Source: Arsenicibacter rosenii
Lineage (GTDB): Bacteria; Bacteroidota; Bacteroidia; Cytophagales; Spirosomataceae
Assembly: GCF_001870735.1 (NCBI RefSeq)
Contig: NZ_MORL01000013.1
Location: 62,001 to 126,000, forward strand
Reading direction: 5' to 3'
Length of the DNA: 64,000 nt
Shown here: piece after piece, positions 54,690-63,343 of the stretch
Numbering within the stretch: position 1 is the first letter of the stretch
Layout of the letters: each line of letters starts with the position of its first letter
The notes under the pieces: model-generated
What the model was told of the DNA's origin: nothing
The model's database searches: none
The model's input: the letters and a program-made list of their open reading frames with translations, nothing else
Position numbers and translations under genes: made by a program

Positions 54690-55960
54690 CCGGCAATTTC
54701 GCGTAATGCCTTTACAAATGCATCAAGTTCCTGCGTGGTGGTGTAGAGGTGGGGCGTTACGCGAACCCCTTGCACCCCGGCTGTCGGATTGTCGATGGCA
54801 ACCGTGAAAATAGTGTATTTGCTCATCAGCGTTTTTGCCAGATCGGCCGGTGCTATCCCTTTTACCCCAACATTGGCAATGGCGCACGAGCGGTGAGGAT
54901 CGGCCGGAGTATTCACCACCAGTTTCGGATGATTCCGGACCTGATCTGTCCAGTACCGTTGCAGATACCGCAACCGCGCTTCCTTGCGCTCACTGCCGAT
55001 TTTCTGATGAAACCGGATGGCATCCTGAATCGCCAGATCGGTCGCCACCGGATGTGTGCCCGTATGGTTTAGTTTGCGGATATCATCGTCGGCATATCCC
55101 ATGTCGCCGAACAGTTGCCACAAGGGTGCGATCTTATCTTTCCGGACATATAGCAGTCCGGCCCCGAGAGGCGCGCCCAGCCATTTATGCAGACTGGCCC
55201 CGTAATAATCGCAGCCCCCCAAATCACCGATTTTAAAGTTCAGGTGCGCAAAGGCATGGGCTCCGTCGACCATCACCTCTACCCCATGCCGGTGCGCCAT
55301 TTCCGTAATTTTCCGGACGGGCATCACCTGGCCGGTAATGTTGATCAGGTGGCAAACCATCAGCAGCCGCGTTTTGGGCGTAATGGCTTTTTCGTAGACC
55401 GACACAATCTCTTCGTCCGAAGCCGGATGATTAGGTACCGTAATCACCTTATTGACAATGCCGTACCGGCGGGCCTGTAGCGTAAACATATCCAGCATCG
55501 CCCCGTAATCCTGACTAGCCATAATGGCCTCATCCCCTGCATTCCAGGTCAATCCGGCAATGACCGTATCCAGCGATTCGGTGGTGTTGCGTGTAATAAT
55601 CACTTCGTCGGCCGATGCCCCTAACAGCTCCGCCAGCTGCTTCCGGGAAACCAGCTTATCGTCAAACTGCCGCGTCCGCATGTAATACGACGATACCGCG
55701 TTGATCCGGCGGATATGCTCCTGATAGCTATCCAGCACCTCCTGTGCTGCCAGCGAATAATACCCGTTTTCGAGCTGGATAAAGTCTTTTGTGACCGGAT
55801 AGGCCAGCCGGATCTGCTGCCAGAAGGCTTCATCGGCAGCCAGCGTACCGGCATCTATGCGACTCACCCCGGCGATGGCATCATCAAGCGACAAACCGGC
55901 CGTTGCCCAGGTGGTTCCCAGCATCGTTTTAATAAATCCGCGTTTAGACAGCGTAGCCAT
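54686..55960 (-). CDS. PLP-dependent class V aminotransferase/cysteine-desulfurase-like enzyme, probably exported
   Basis: This 424-residue protein has an N-terminal extension (SKRGFIKTMLGTTWATAGLSLDDAIA) that resembles a degenerate Tat signal (Lys-Arg in place of Arg-Arg), then a class V aminotransferase fold. Key residues are Asp232 (VDGAHAFAH) and the PLP-binding Lys259 (YGASLHKWLGAPLGAG). Relatives include isopenicillin-N-epimerase-like proteins and selenocysteine lyases. The substrate is unknown. It begins 1 bp after the glutamine synthetase III stop, so it is cotranscribed with glnN. Confidence 0.88.
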   Translation of the reverse strand: MATLSKRGFIKTMLGTTWATAGLSLDDAIAGVSRIDAGTLAADEAFWQQIRLAYPVTKDFIQLENGYYSLAAQEVLDSYQEHIRRINAVSSYYMRTRQFDDKLVSRKQLAELLGASADEVIITRNTTESLDTVIAGLTWNAGDEAIMASQDYGAMLDMFTLQARRYGIVNKVITVPNHPASDEEIVSVYEKAITPKTRLLMVCHLINITGQVMPVRKITEMAHRHGVEVMVDGAHAFAHLNFKIGDLGGCDYYGASLHKWLGAPLGAGLLYVRKDKIAPLWQLFGDMGYADDDIRKLNHTGTHPVATDLAIQDAIRFHQKIGSERKEARLRYLQRYWTDQVRNHPKLVVNTPADPHRSCAIANVGVKGIAPADLAKTLMSKYTIFTVAIDNPTAGVQGVRVTPHLYTTTQELDAFVKALREIAG

Positions 55961-55961
55961 G

Positions 55962-58151
55962 TTATTTTACAAAAAGCAGTTCACGGTATTTTACCAGCGG
56001 CCAGTCTTCATCATCGATGATCAGTTCGAGCTTGTCGACGTCGTAGCGGATCACGTCAAAGAAATCCTTTACTTTGGTGGCATACATTTTTGCCCGTTCG
56101 GTTGTGTCGGCCAGGTTATTGGCCTCCTTGCGCGCCTCAATCATGGCCTCCGCATGGGTCTTAATGGCCGATACATATTTCGAGATCTCGCGGATCAGTT
56201 CCTTTATCGGGGCCGCCTCTTCCTCCAGCCCGATGTCGAGTAAGGCCTTGGCTGTCTGCGCGAGATTATTCTGGTATTTCAGGGCCGTTGAAATCACATG
56301 GTTCATCGCCAGATCGCCCATTACCCGCGACTCAATCTGCACCTTTTTGATGTATTTTTCCAGCTCAATCTCGTAGCGCGACTCTACTTCCGAGTGGTTC
56401 ATGACACCCATGCGCTCAAACAACATTAAGGATTCCGGCTTCAGGTAAACGGCCAGGGCATCCGGCGTTGACGCAATGTTTGACAAACCACGGCGCGCCG
56501 CTTCAGCAACCCATTCGTCAGAATAGCCGTTGCCTTCAAACAGAATCCGCTTGGAGTCAGCATAATACTGTTTCAGAATATCAACAATGGCCAGCTCTTT
56601 CTTTTCGCCGTTGTCGAGGCGGGCGCTCAGATCGACGCGGAATTTGTTCAGCTGATCGGCCACAATGGTGTTCAGCACAATCATCGTCGACGAAGAGTTG
56701 GCCGAACTACCGGCCGCGCGGAATTCAAATTTGTTGCCGGTAAACGCAAACGGCGATGTCCGGTTGCGGTCGGTGTTGTCACGCAGCAACGAAGGGATCC
56801 GGTTGATGCCCAGTTTATAATAGACATTATCGCCTTTCTGGAGCGAAATCTCGCTTTTCGTTTCCAGATCTTCGAGTGCCTTGGTCAGGGTTTCTCCCAG
56901 AAAGATCGACACAATGGCCGGGGGGGCTTCGTTGGCTCCCAGCCGGTGTTCGTTCCCCGCCGATGCGATTGATGCCCGCAGCAGGTCGGCATTGTCGTGT
57001 ACGGCCTTGATCACGTTTACCAGATAGGTGATAAACCGCAACGTTTCTTTAGGCTTCGAACTCGGTCCCAGCAGGTTAACGCCGGTATTGGTACTCATCG
57101 ACCAGTTGTTGTGTTTACCACTCCCGTTGATACCGGCAAACGGTTTTTCGTGAAAAAGGACCTTAAAATCGTGCCGCTCGGCCACCTTTTCCATCAGGTC
57201 CATCAGGAGCGCGTTATGATCAATCGACAGGTTCACTTCCTCAAACGTCGGTGCGACTTCAAACTGCCCGGGTGCCACCTCATTGTGACGGGTCCGCACC
57301 GGAATACCCAGTTTCATGGCTTCAAATTCAAAATCAACCATAAAGGCATTGACCCTTGGCGGAATTGAGCCGAAATAGTGATCTTCCAGCTGCTGCCCCC
57401 GCGCCGGCGAGTGCCCGAACACCGTCCGGCCAGCCATCACCAGGTCAGGACGGGCATAGAACAACGCCTTGTCGACCAGAAAGTATTCCTGTTCGGGGCC
57501 CAGCGTGGCGGTAACCTTGGAAATATTCCGGTCGAAAAACTGCCCGACGCCGGTTGCCGCCTTATCCAGGGCATTCAGTGCTTTCAGCAGCGGTGTTTTA
57601 TAATCCAGGGCCTCGCCGGTGTAGGAAATAAATACCGACGGAATGCAAAGCGTTTTCCCGCCTGCCCCGTTGTCCATTAGAAACGCCGGCGACGACGGGT
57701 CCCAGCCGGTATAGCCCCGGGCTTCAAACGTATTGCGCAAGCCGCCGTTGGGAAACGAAGAAGCGTCCGGTTCCTGCTGCACCAGCGCACTGCCTTTAAA
57801 CTTTTCAATGGCTTTGCCTTCTACCGTAATATCGAAGAATGCGTCATGTTTTTCGGCGGTTTCGCCCGTCAGCGGCTGAAACCAGTGCGTGTAGTGCGTA
57901 GCGCCTTTACTGGTGGCCCACGCTTTCATGGCATTAGCCACCTCGTCGGCAATTTCGCGGTCGATTTTACCGCCTGTGTCAATGGCTTCGGTGATCCGGA
58001 TATAGGCTTCGGGCGACAGCAGCGCCCGCATGGTTTCTTTGTTAAAGGTATAAATGCCAAAAAAGTCGCTGACGCGTTCGGCCGGTGGCGCAACGGGGAC
58101 AGCACGACGGTTCTGGGCAATTTCAAGGGCTTTGAAGCGGTGATTTGACAT
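55962..58151 (-). CDS. glnN: glutamine synthetase type III
   Basis: This 729-residue protein is a full-length GSIII, the large glutamine synthetase found in Bacteroidota and cyanobacteria. Characteristic stretches are LGPEQEYFLVDKALFYARPDLVMAG, GPRTRHNEVAPGQFEVAP-like (RTRHNEVAPGQFEVAP), INGSGKHNNWSMSTNTGVNLLGP and NEHRLGANEAPPAIVSIFLG. It makes glutamine from glutamate, ammonium and ATP and functions as a dodecamer. It lies downstream of the GSII gene on the same strand, behind a terminator. A class V aminotransferase gene follows at 1 bp. Confidence 0.97.
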   Translation of the reverse strand: MSNHRFKALEIAQNRRAVPVAPPAERVSDFFGIYTFNKETMRALLSPEAYIRITEAIDTGGKIDREIADEVANAMKAWATSKGATHYTHWFQPLTGETAEKHDAFFDITVEGKAIEKFKGSALVQQEPDASSFPNGGLRNTFEARGYTGWDPSSPAFLMDNGAGGKTLCIPSVFISYTGEALDYKTPLLKALNALDKAATGVGQFFDRNISKVTATLGPEQEYFLVDKALFYARPDLVMAGRTVFGHSPARGQQLEDHYFGSIPPRVNAFMVDFEFEAMKLGIPVRTRHNEVAPGQFEVAPTFEEVNLSIDHNALLMDLMEKVAERHDFKVLFHEKPFAGINGSGKHNNWSMSTNTGVNLLGPSSKPKETLRFITYLVNVIKAVHDNADLLRASIASAGNEHRLGANEAPPAIVSIFLGETLTKALEDLETKSEISLQKGDNVYYKLGINRIPSLLRDNTDRNRTSPFAFTGNKFEFRAAGSSANSSSTMIVLNTIVADQLNKFRVDLSARLDNGEKKELAIVDILKQYYADSKRILFEGNGYSDEWVAEAARRGLSNIASTPDALAVYLKPESLMLFERMGVMNHSEVESRYEIELEKYIKKVQIESRVMGDLAMNHVISTALKYQNNLAQTAKALLDIGLEEEAAPIKELIREISKYVSAIKTHAEAMIEARKEANNLADTTERAKMYATKVKDFFDVIRYDVDKLELIIDDEDWPLVKYRELLFVK

Positions 58152-58238
58152 CTGAAGAAGAAGTGGTTTTAAGGCGTAAGGGTACCAACCCGCAAGGTTG
58201 ATGTAATACGTGAAAATTAGAGAATGTACGGATACAAA

Positions 58239-58269
58239 AAAAGCTGTTTTTCAGAGAAAAACAGCTTTT
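58239..58269 (-). terminator. Rho-independent terminator after the glutamine synthetase II gene
   Basis: AAAAGCTGTTTTTC pairs perfectly with GAAAAACAGCTTTT around a 3-nt loop, and on the minus strand a U-run follows. It separates the GSII gene from glnN. Confidence 0.85.
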
Positions 58270-58317
58270 GGTATATAGCAGAATTGCGTAATTCTAATTT
58301 ATAAAGGCAACTGAAGC

Positions 58318-59340
58318 TTAAACTGCAGCTGATTTTACCGTTGTAATGATCCGGGCAGCTACTTTGTACGGATCGGCCGCTGAGTTTGGACGGCGGTCTT
58401 CCAGCCAGCCTTTCCAGCCACGTTCTACCGTAGCGATCGGGATACGGATTGACGCACCACGGTCAGATACACCATACGAGAACTTGTCGATTGACTGAGT
58501 TTCGTGTTTACCGGTCAGACGCAGGTGGTTATCAGCACCGTATACATCCATGTGTGCCTTGATGATATCGGCAGGAGCAAATGCCTGGCAGATCACGTCG
58601 TATGTTTCTTTGCTGCCGGCTGTACGCAGTACACTGTTTGAGAAGTTAGCGTGCATACCTGAACCGTTCCAGTCTGTATCGCCCAGCGGCTTGCAGTGCC
58701 AGTTGATTGAAACGCCGTATTTCTCGCCGATGCGCTCCAGTAAATAACGGGCAACCCAGATCTGATCACCAGCTTCTTTAGCTCCTTTTGCGAAAATCTG
58801 GAATTCCCACTGACCGGTTGCTACTTCGGCGTTGATACCTTCTACGTTCAGACCTGCATCCAGACATACGTCGAGGTGTTCTTCAACAATATAGCGACCG
58901 TATGCGTTTTTAGCCCCTACTGAACAATAGTAAGGACCCTGACCACGCGTAGGGAAACCTTCCGCCGGGAAACCAACCGGCTTATCGATGCTTTCATCCC
59001 ACAGGAAGTACTCCTGCTCAAAGCCAAACCAGAAATCGTTGTCGTCGTCTTCGATCGTAGCACGGCCGTTTGTTTCATGTGGCGTACCATCCGCGTTCAG
59101 TACCTCACACATAACAAGGTAACCGTTTTTACGCTGTGGATCAGGGCAGATGAATACCGGCTTCAGCAAACAGTCAGACGAACCGCCCGGAGCCTGCTCA
59201 GTTGATGATCCATCGAAAGACCACATACCGCAGTCTTCTAATTTACCTGAAAAGTTGTTCTCAATTTTTGTCTTAGAACGAAGACTTTGTGTAGGCTTGT
59301 AACCGTCGAGCCAAATGTACTCAAGTTTAGCTTTTGACAT
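58318..59340 (-). CDS. glutamine synthetase type II (eukaryotic-type)
   Basis: This 340-residue enzyme is a GSII, the short decameric class typical of eukaryotes and found in some Bacteroidota. It opens with KLEYIWLDGYKPTQSLRSKTKI and WSFDGSSTEQAPGGSSDCLLKP, has FGFEQEYFLWD, VGAKNAYGRYIVEEHLDVCLDAGLNVEGINAEVATGQWEFQI and NWNGSGMHANFS-like DTDWNGSGMHANFS, and closes RPNSAADPYKVAARI. It assimilates ammonium. The presence of GSII and GSIII side by side suggests different control. A -7 box lies at 59396-59403; no sigma-54 element was seen. Confidence 0.96.
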   Translation of the reverse strand: MSKAKLEYIWLDGYKPTQSLRSKTKIENNFSGKLEDCGMWSFDGSSTEQAPGGSSDCLLKPVFICPDPQRKNGYLVMCEVLNADGTPHETNGRATIEDDDNDFWFGFEQEYFLWDESIDKPVGFPAEGFPTRGQGPYYCSVGAKNAYGRYIVEEHLDVCLDAGLNVEGINAEVATGQWEFQIFAKGAKEAGDQIWVARYLLERIGEKYGVSINWHCKPLGDTDWNGSGMHANFSNSVLRTAGSKETYDVICQAFAPADIIKAHMDVYGADNHLRLTGKHETQSIDKFSYGVSDRGASIRIPIATVERGWKGWLEDRRPNSAADPYKVAARIITTVKSAAV

Positions 59341-59395
59341 GGTTTACTGAGGGAGATTAAGTACCTGGTAAAAGAATCAAACGAACATCGTTTCG

Positions 59396-59403
59396 CAAAT
59401 GTA
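59396..59403 (-). promoter_or_regulatory. -7 box (TACATTTG) for the glutamine synthetase II gene
   Basis: On the minus strand TACATTTG fits TAnnTTTG and lies 55 bp before the ATG at 59340. A TTTG occurs 12 bp further upstream, shorter than the usual 19-bp spacing. Confidence 0.45.
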
Positions 59404-59742
59404 ATAAGCATTTCACAAAATAAATATATGCTCATTGTGATTTTCACCATATTTTTTGACTGTTTTTTAGAAAAATTACAATAATAATTCGTTTATTACA
59501 ATAATACTTAAGATTTTGTTTCCCATTCATGCAATTTTAATTTTAACCAGTTTTTTATCATATAGCAATTTCGTAGCCATACATCCTGCCTTTTGAATCC
59601 TCTTTTCCGGAATTTGCAGCAAAAAAACCGCTAAAACGGATAAAATAACGCCTAACTATTTTATTCGTTGATAATCTGGCTGTTGACCTGCCTATTTTTC
59701 ATCCTGATTGACCTGACCGGAACCCCTACCGACAAAAATTTG

Positions 59743-59750
59743 TACTTTTG
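59743..59750 (+). promoter_or_regulatory. -7 box (TACTTTTG) for mtaB
   Basis: TACTTTTG fits TAnnTTTG and lies 44 bp before the mtaB ATG. No clear -33 element is seen. Confidence 0.45.
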
Positions 59751-59794
59751 CATGAGCGTTAACGAATCACCGGATTACGGGTTCGCCATATTTC

Positions 59795-61126
59795 ATGAAA
59801 AAAGTTGCTTTCTATACACTAGGCTGTAAGCTGAACTTCTCGGAAACCTCTACCATCGCCCGTATTCTCGAAGGCGAAGGGTATCAACGGGTCGAATTCA
59901 ACCAGCAGCCCGACATCTTTATCATCAACACCTGCTCCGTGACTGACAATGCCGATAAAAAATGCCGGAAAATTGTCCGCGAAGCACAAAAAATCAATCC
60001 GGACGGCTACGTGGCCATTCTCGGGTGCTATGCCCAGCTGAAACCACAGGAAATTGCTACCATTCCGGGGGTGGACGTGGTGCTGGGAGCGGCCGAAAAA
60101 TTCCGGCTGCATGAGCTGATCCATTCGTTCGAAAAGGAGCCGACGGGACAGGCCCGCGTCTTCAATTCGTCGATTGAGGAAGTGATCGACTACCACGCTT
60201 CGTACTCGCTCAACGACCGGACCCGCACGTTTCTGAAGGTGCAGGACGGTTGCGACTACCCGTGTTCATATTGTACGATTCCACTGGCGAGGGGCCGCAG
60301 CCGGTCTGATACCATTACGAATGTGGTGAAGGCCGCACAGGACATTGCTGCCCGCGGGGTAAAGGAAATTGTACTGACGGGGGTAAACATCGGCGATTTC
60401 GGTCTGCACAACGGCGAGCGCACGGAAACGTTCTTCGATCTGATTAAGGCCCTGGATGAAGTCGAGGGGATCGAGCGCTTCCGGATTTCATCCATCGAAC
60501 CCAATCTGCTCACCGACGAAATCATTGCCTTTGCGGCCCAATCAAAGCGGTTTGTCCCGCATTTTCACGTACCGCTGCAATCGGGCAGCAATACCGTACT
60601 GGGTTTCATGCGTCGCCGCTACAAGCGGGAGTTGTATGCCAACCGCGTCGCTAAGATCAAGGAACTGATGCCGCACGCCTGCATCGGTGTCGACGTCATT
60701 GTGGGGCATCCGGGCGAGACCGACGAATTGTTTAAAGAAACGTATACCTTCCTGAACGAGTTGCCGGTATCGTATCTGCACGTATTTACCTACTCGGAAC
60801 GCCCGAATACCCACGCCCTGAGCATCAAGCCGGTAGTGCCGGGAAATAAGCGGGCTGAGCGGTCAAAAATGCTCCATATTCTGTCGGATAAAAAACGGCG
60901 GGCCTTCTACGAAACGCAGGTGGGCCGCGAGGCGACTGTCTTATTTGAAGAAGACGCCGAGAATGCCGACCGCAACGAGGGACTGATGTTTGGCTTCACC
61001 GAAAACTATGTGCGGGTGATTGCCAAATACGACCCGCTGCTGATTAATGAAACTATGCGCGTACAGATGACCGGTCTGAACCCTGACGGACACATGGAAG
61101 TGGCAGAAGCCGGGGTTCTGGTATAA
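59795..61126 (+). CDS. mtaB: tRNA (N6-threonylcarbamoyladenosine(37)-C2)-methylthiotransferase
   Basis: This 443-residue radical-SAM enzyme of the methylthiotransferase family has an N-terminal domain with cluster ligands Cys11 (LGCKLN), Cys47 (NTCSVT) and Cys78 (LGCYAQ). The radical-SAM triad is Cys153, Cys157 and Cys160 (CDYPCSYC), and a C-terminal TRAM domain follows. The TLGCKLNFSE start and CTIPLARGRSRS place it in the MtaB (t6A37) group rather than MiaB. The modification supports accurate decoding of ANN codons. It is a single-gene unit ended by a 24-bp hairpin. Confidence 0.95.
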   Translation: MKKVAFYTLGCKLNFSETSTIARILEGEGYQRVEFNQQPDIFIINTCSVTDNADKKCRKIVREAQKINPDGYVAILGCYAQLKPQEIATIPGVDVVLGAAEKFRLHELIHSFEKEPTGQARVFNSSIEEVIDYHASYSLNDRTRTFLKVQDGCDYPCSYCTIPLARGRSRSDTITNVVKAAQDIAARGVKEIVLTGVNIGDFGLHNGERTETFFDLIKALDEVEGIERFRISSIEPNLLTDEIIAFAAQSKRFVPHFHVPLQSGSNTVLGFMRRRYKRELYANRVAKIKELMPHACIGVDVIVGHPGETDELFKETYTFLNELPVSYLHVFTYSERPNTHALSIKPVVPGNKRAERSKMLHILSDKKRRAFYETQVGREATVLFEEDAENADRNEGLMFGFTENYVRVIAKYDPLLINETMRVQMTGLNPDGHMEVAEAGVLV

Positions 61127-61142
61127 GGCTAGACGTAGTATC

Positions 61143-61193
61143 ATCTATAAACAAAAAGCCCGGGGCGCTGCCCCGGGCTTTTTGTTTATAGAT
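61143..61193. terminator. bidirectional terminator, 24-bp perfect stem
   Basis: Positions 61143-61166 and 61170-61193 are exact complements with a 3-nt loop (GCT). The core AAAAAGCCCGGGGC is followed by its complement and a T-run on both strands. It separates convergent mtaB and the small secreted protein gene. Confidence 0.93.
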
Positions 61194-61216
61194 AGTTAAC
61201 CAATCGCAACACCGGA

Positions 61217-61678
61217 TTATTTACCACGGCCACCATAACCACCACGGTCAGGATAGCCATACCCGCGGTCACGGTCATAGCCGCGGTCATACCCACGGTT
61301 GTAGCGGTTACTGTGCTGGTAGGTATATAACCTATCGCGTTGGGCCGGTGTCAGCACATCCATTACATCATGCTGTTTCTGCCAGCTGAGCCGCTGAAAC
61401 TCGCGCGGATCGAGGCGGTTGCCCGGCATCAGGCCCAGACGGTCATAATGGTTTTCGATGCGGCGCAGCTCACGTTCCTGACGACGGGTCAGGCCAACGA
61501 TGGCATCCAGCCGGTCAATCCGGTACTCATCCCGTGCATCATCGGCACGTGGGTTTTGCATACCCTGATTCGGATAGCGGTTGCGGTTGTCATAATTCGG
61601 GTCATAGCCGCGTTGCGCCAATACAGTTCCGGTAGTGAGCAGGGCTAACGTTGCGATGGTCAGGATTGCCTTTTTCAT
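61217..61678 (-). CDS. small secreted Arg/Gly/Tyr-rich protein
   Basis: This 153-residue protein has a signal peptide (MKKAILTIATLALLTTGTVLAQ), a middle helical part (RIDRLDAIVGLTRRQERELRRIENHYDRLG and FQRLSWQKQHDVMDVLTPAQRDRLY) and a low-complexity tail of RGYDRGYDRD-type repeats ending GGYGGRGK. The middle part resembles periplasmic Spy/CpxP-like metal- or stress-response helices with an LTPAQ motif. The tail is basic and could bind nucleic acid or anionic polymer. Function unknown. Confidence 0.78.
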   Translation of the reverse strand: MKKAILTIATLALLTTGTVLAQRGYDPNYDNRNRYPNQGMQNPRADDARDEYRIDRLDAIVGLTRRQERELRRIENHYDRLGLMPGNRLDPREFQRLSWQKQHDVMDVLTPAQRDRLYTYQHSNRYNRGYDRGYDRDRGYGYPDRGGYGGRGK

Positions 61679-61942
61679 GGTATTATTTCGCTTTTTTGTT
61701 GTTTCTATCGGTTAGAGGCAACCAGCCACCCAACGTTTAATCGGGAGGTAATTTTTTTTCGCAGCTTTGTGATGGAGAATATTGAGATAAATCTGGTTTT
61801 GGCAACAGAAAACGTCTGTAAAGCAACAGAAAGCATTGATTCGTAACCTTTGGTAAGTTCCATCGAAAATCAGTTACAAGCAGATTTTTGAACAGAAACC
61901 AACGGGAACTCCGGAATGTTATGCAGTCGAATAAGGACTAAC

Positions 61943-62635
61943 ATGGAAGCAAACGATAAACTGGACCGCATCATTGAGGCGCGGATGAAACTCAAAAGCC
62001 GTTTTGACCAAAAAATGGCCAACACACCGTCGCTGGCTGATGATGCACCGCGCGGGAAAGGCCCGACCAACCGCCATGGCATGCCCCAGGTGCCGGTCGG
62101 CCAGACAGTGACGGCCAAATGGCCGGTACTTGATCTGGGCTATCAGCCCCACATTCCGCTTGACAAATGGCAGCTGTCGGTTGATGGTGAAGTAGAAGCG
62201 CCGATCCGGCTGAAATGGGAAGATTTTATGGCCTTGCCCCAGGTCGAGGATACCAGCGATTTTCACTGCGTAACGACCTGGTCGCGGCTGGATGTTCCCT
62301 GGGTTGGGGTGCGGTTTATGGATCTGGCCGCGCTGGTAATGCCCAAAGCGTCGGCCACGCATGTCATGTGCTACGGCTTCGATGGCTACAGCACCAATAT
62401 TTCTCTGGAAGAAGCCCTGAAACCGGATGTGTTGCTCGTTCATACGGCCGACGGGCAGCCGCTTACCCGCGAGCACGGCGGTCCGCTCCGCATGATCACC
62501 CCCCAGTTATACGCCTGGAAAGGCGCAAAATGGATTAAACGCATTGAATTCCTGAACGGCAACCGCCTTGGTTTCTGGGAAGAACGCGGCTATTCCAACA
62601 CCGCTTACCCGTGGCGCAACGACCGCTATAGCTAG
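61943..62635 (+). CDS. sulfite oxidase-like molybdopterin enzyme
   Basis: This 230-residue protein has the sulfite-oxidase molybdopterin fold, with the Mo-coordinating Cys109 in DFHCVTTWSRLDVPW and conserved GYSTNISLEEAL, LTREHGGPLRMITPQLYAWKGAKWIKRIEF. It lacks the dimerisation domain of true sulfite oxidases and has no Tat or Sec signal, so it is a cytosolic YedY/YuiH-like member. The N-terminal 40 residues are charged. The natural substrate is unknown; related YedY (MsrP) repairs methionine sulfoxide. The ATG at 61943 was chosen over 61916. It ends just before a composite repeat. Confidence 0.88.
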   Translation: MEANDKLDRIIEARMKLKSRFDQKMANTPSLADDAPRGKGPTNRHGMPQVPVGQTVTAKWPVLDLGYQPHIPLDKWQLSVDGEVEAPIRLKWEDFMALPQVEDTSDFHCVTTWSRLDVPWVGVRFMDLAALVMPKASATHVMCYGFDGYSTNISLEEALKPDVLLVHTADGQPLTREHGGPLRMITPQLYAWKGAKWIKRIEFLNGNRLGFWEERGYSNTAYPWRNDRYS

Positions 62636-62645
62636 CGGTAGAGAG

Positions 62646-62778
62646 TAGAGACGCAATATCTTGCGTCTCAAATTGCGCCGGTATAAGGAATGCCTAATTA
62701 AATCCGCGTAAGCAACCTACTGAAAAATCAGCTTCCGGTTGCTTACGCTGGATGAGACGCAAGATATTGCGTCTCTAC
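62646..62778. repeat. composite palindromic element: two inverted REP copies around an inner inverted repeat
   Basis: GAGACGCAA-TATC-TTGCGTCTC (62648-62669) and GAGACGCAA-GATA-TTGCGTCTC (62754-62775) are mutual reverse complements. Between them GCGTAAGCAACC (62706-62717) pairs with GGTTGCTTACGC (62737-62748), and a CTGA/TCAG mini-stem lies at the centre. The whole can fold as one nested hairpin between convergent genes. The right copy overlaps the stop codon of the SIS gene. Confidence 0.85.
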
Positions 62779-63332
62779 GGAGTATTTTCGATGAAATAAT
62801 AGCAGAGCATGTGGCAAATTGTCATGTGTGCATCTTCGACGCGGCCGTAGTGCTCCGAATCAATCACAATGACTTCGTCGGCAATTTCTGCCAGTTTACC
62901 TTTTTTGCCGCCGACGAGGGCGATGGTAGTCAGGCCGTTGTCTTTGGCCCATTGAATGGCTTTTACCAGATTCGGGGAGCTGCCGCTGACACTCATCGTC
63001 AGGACCAGATCACCCGGGCGACCATAGTTCTGCAGTTGTCCGGCAAACACGTCTTCATAGCTGTAATCGTTGCCAAGAGCGGTAATCCAGGCAACGTTTT
63101 CGTTCAGAGACAGACACCGGAAACGTTTGCCCAGTTTGTCCGACGAACTTTTGCCCAGATCGGTGATAAAGTGCGATGTATTCGTCCCGCTGCCTCCATT
63201 CCCGAAAGCAAACAACTGACGGTCTTCGGCCCAGCATTTTTTTAATAACTCGACGAGATGCGCCACTTTTTCGGCCGGAATCGAATCATAGGCGGCTTTT
63301 TGCTGCGCCAGGTACTCTGTAAAATAAGACAT
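62775..63332 (-). CDS. SIS-domain phosphosugar isomerase (GmhA-like)
   Basis: This 185-residue protein is a single SIS domain of the sedoheptulose-7-phosphate isomerase type. The sugar-phosphate loop is FGNGGSGTNTSHFITDLGK, a second is LVLTMSVSGSSPNLVKAIQWAK, and the C-terminal HMTICHMLCYYF carries the conserved family residues. It interconverts or binds phosphosugars. It starts 11 bp after the ROK kinase stop, so the pair forms an operon that phosphorylates and isomerises a sugar. Its TAG stop is supplied by a dispersed repeat. Confidence 0.88.
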   Translation of the reverse strand: MSYFTEYLAQQKAAYDSIPAEKVAHLVELLKKCWAEDRQLFAFGNGGSGTNTSHFITDLGKSSSDKLGKRFRCLSLNENVAWITALGNDYSYEDVFAGQLQNYGRPGDLVLTMSVSGSSPNLVKAIQWAKDNGLTTIALVGGKKGKLAEIADEVIVIDSEHYGRVEDAHMTICHMLCYYFIENTP

Positions 63333-63343
63333 ATAAAGTTGAG

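Larger units (their letters stand above)
59341..59794. other. 454-bp A/T-rich divergent regulatory region
   Basis: This long gap separates the divergent GSII and mtaB genes. It holds the -7 boxes noted at 59396-59403 (minus) and 59743-59750 (plus) and is strongly A/T-rich between 59400 and 59560. I found no RNA gene, no credible small ORF and no long repeat. The length on the GSII side leaves room for nitrogen-responsive control sites. Confidence 0.55.
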
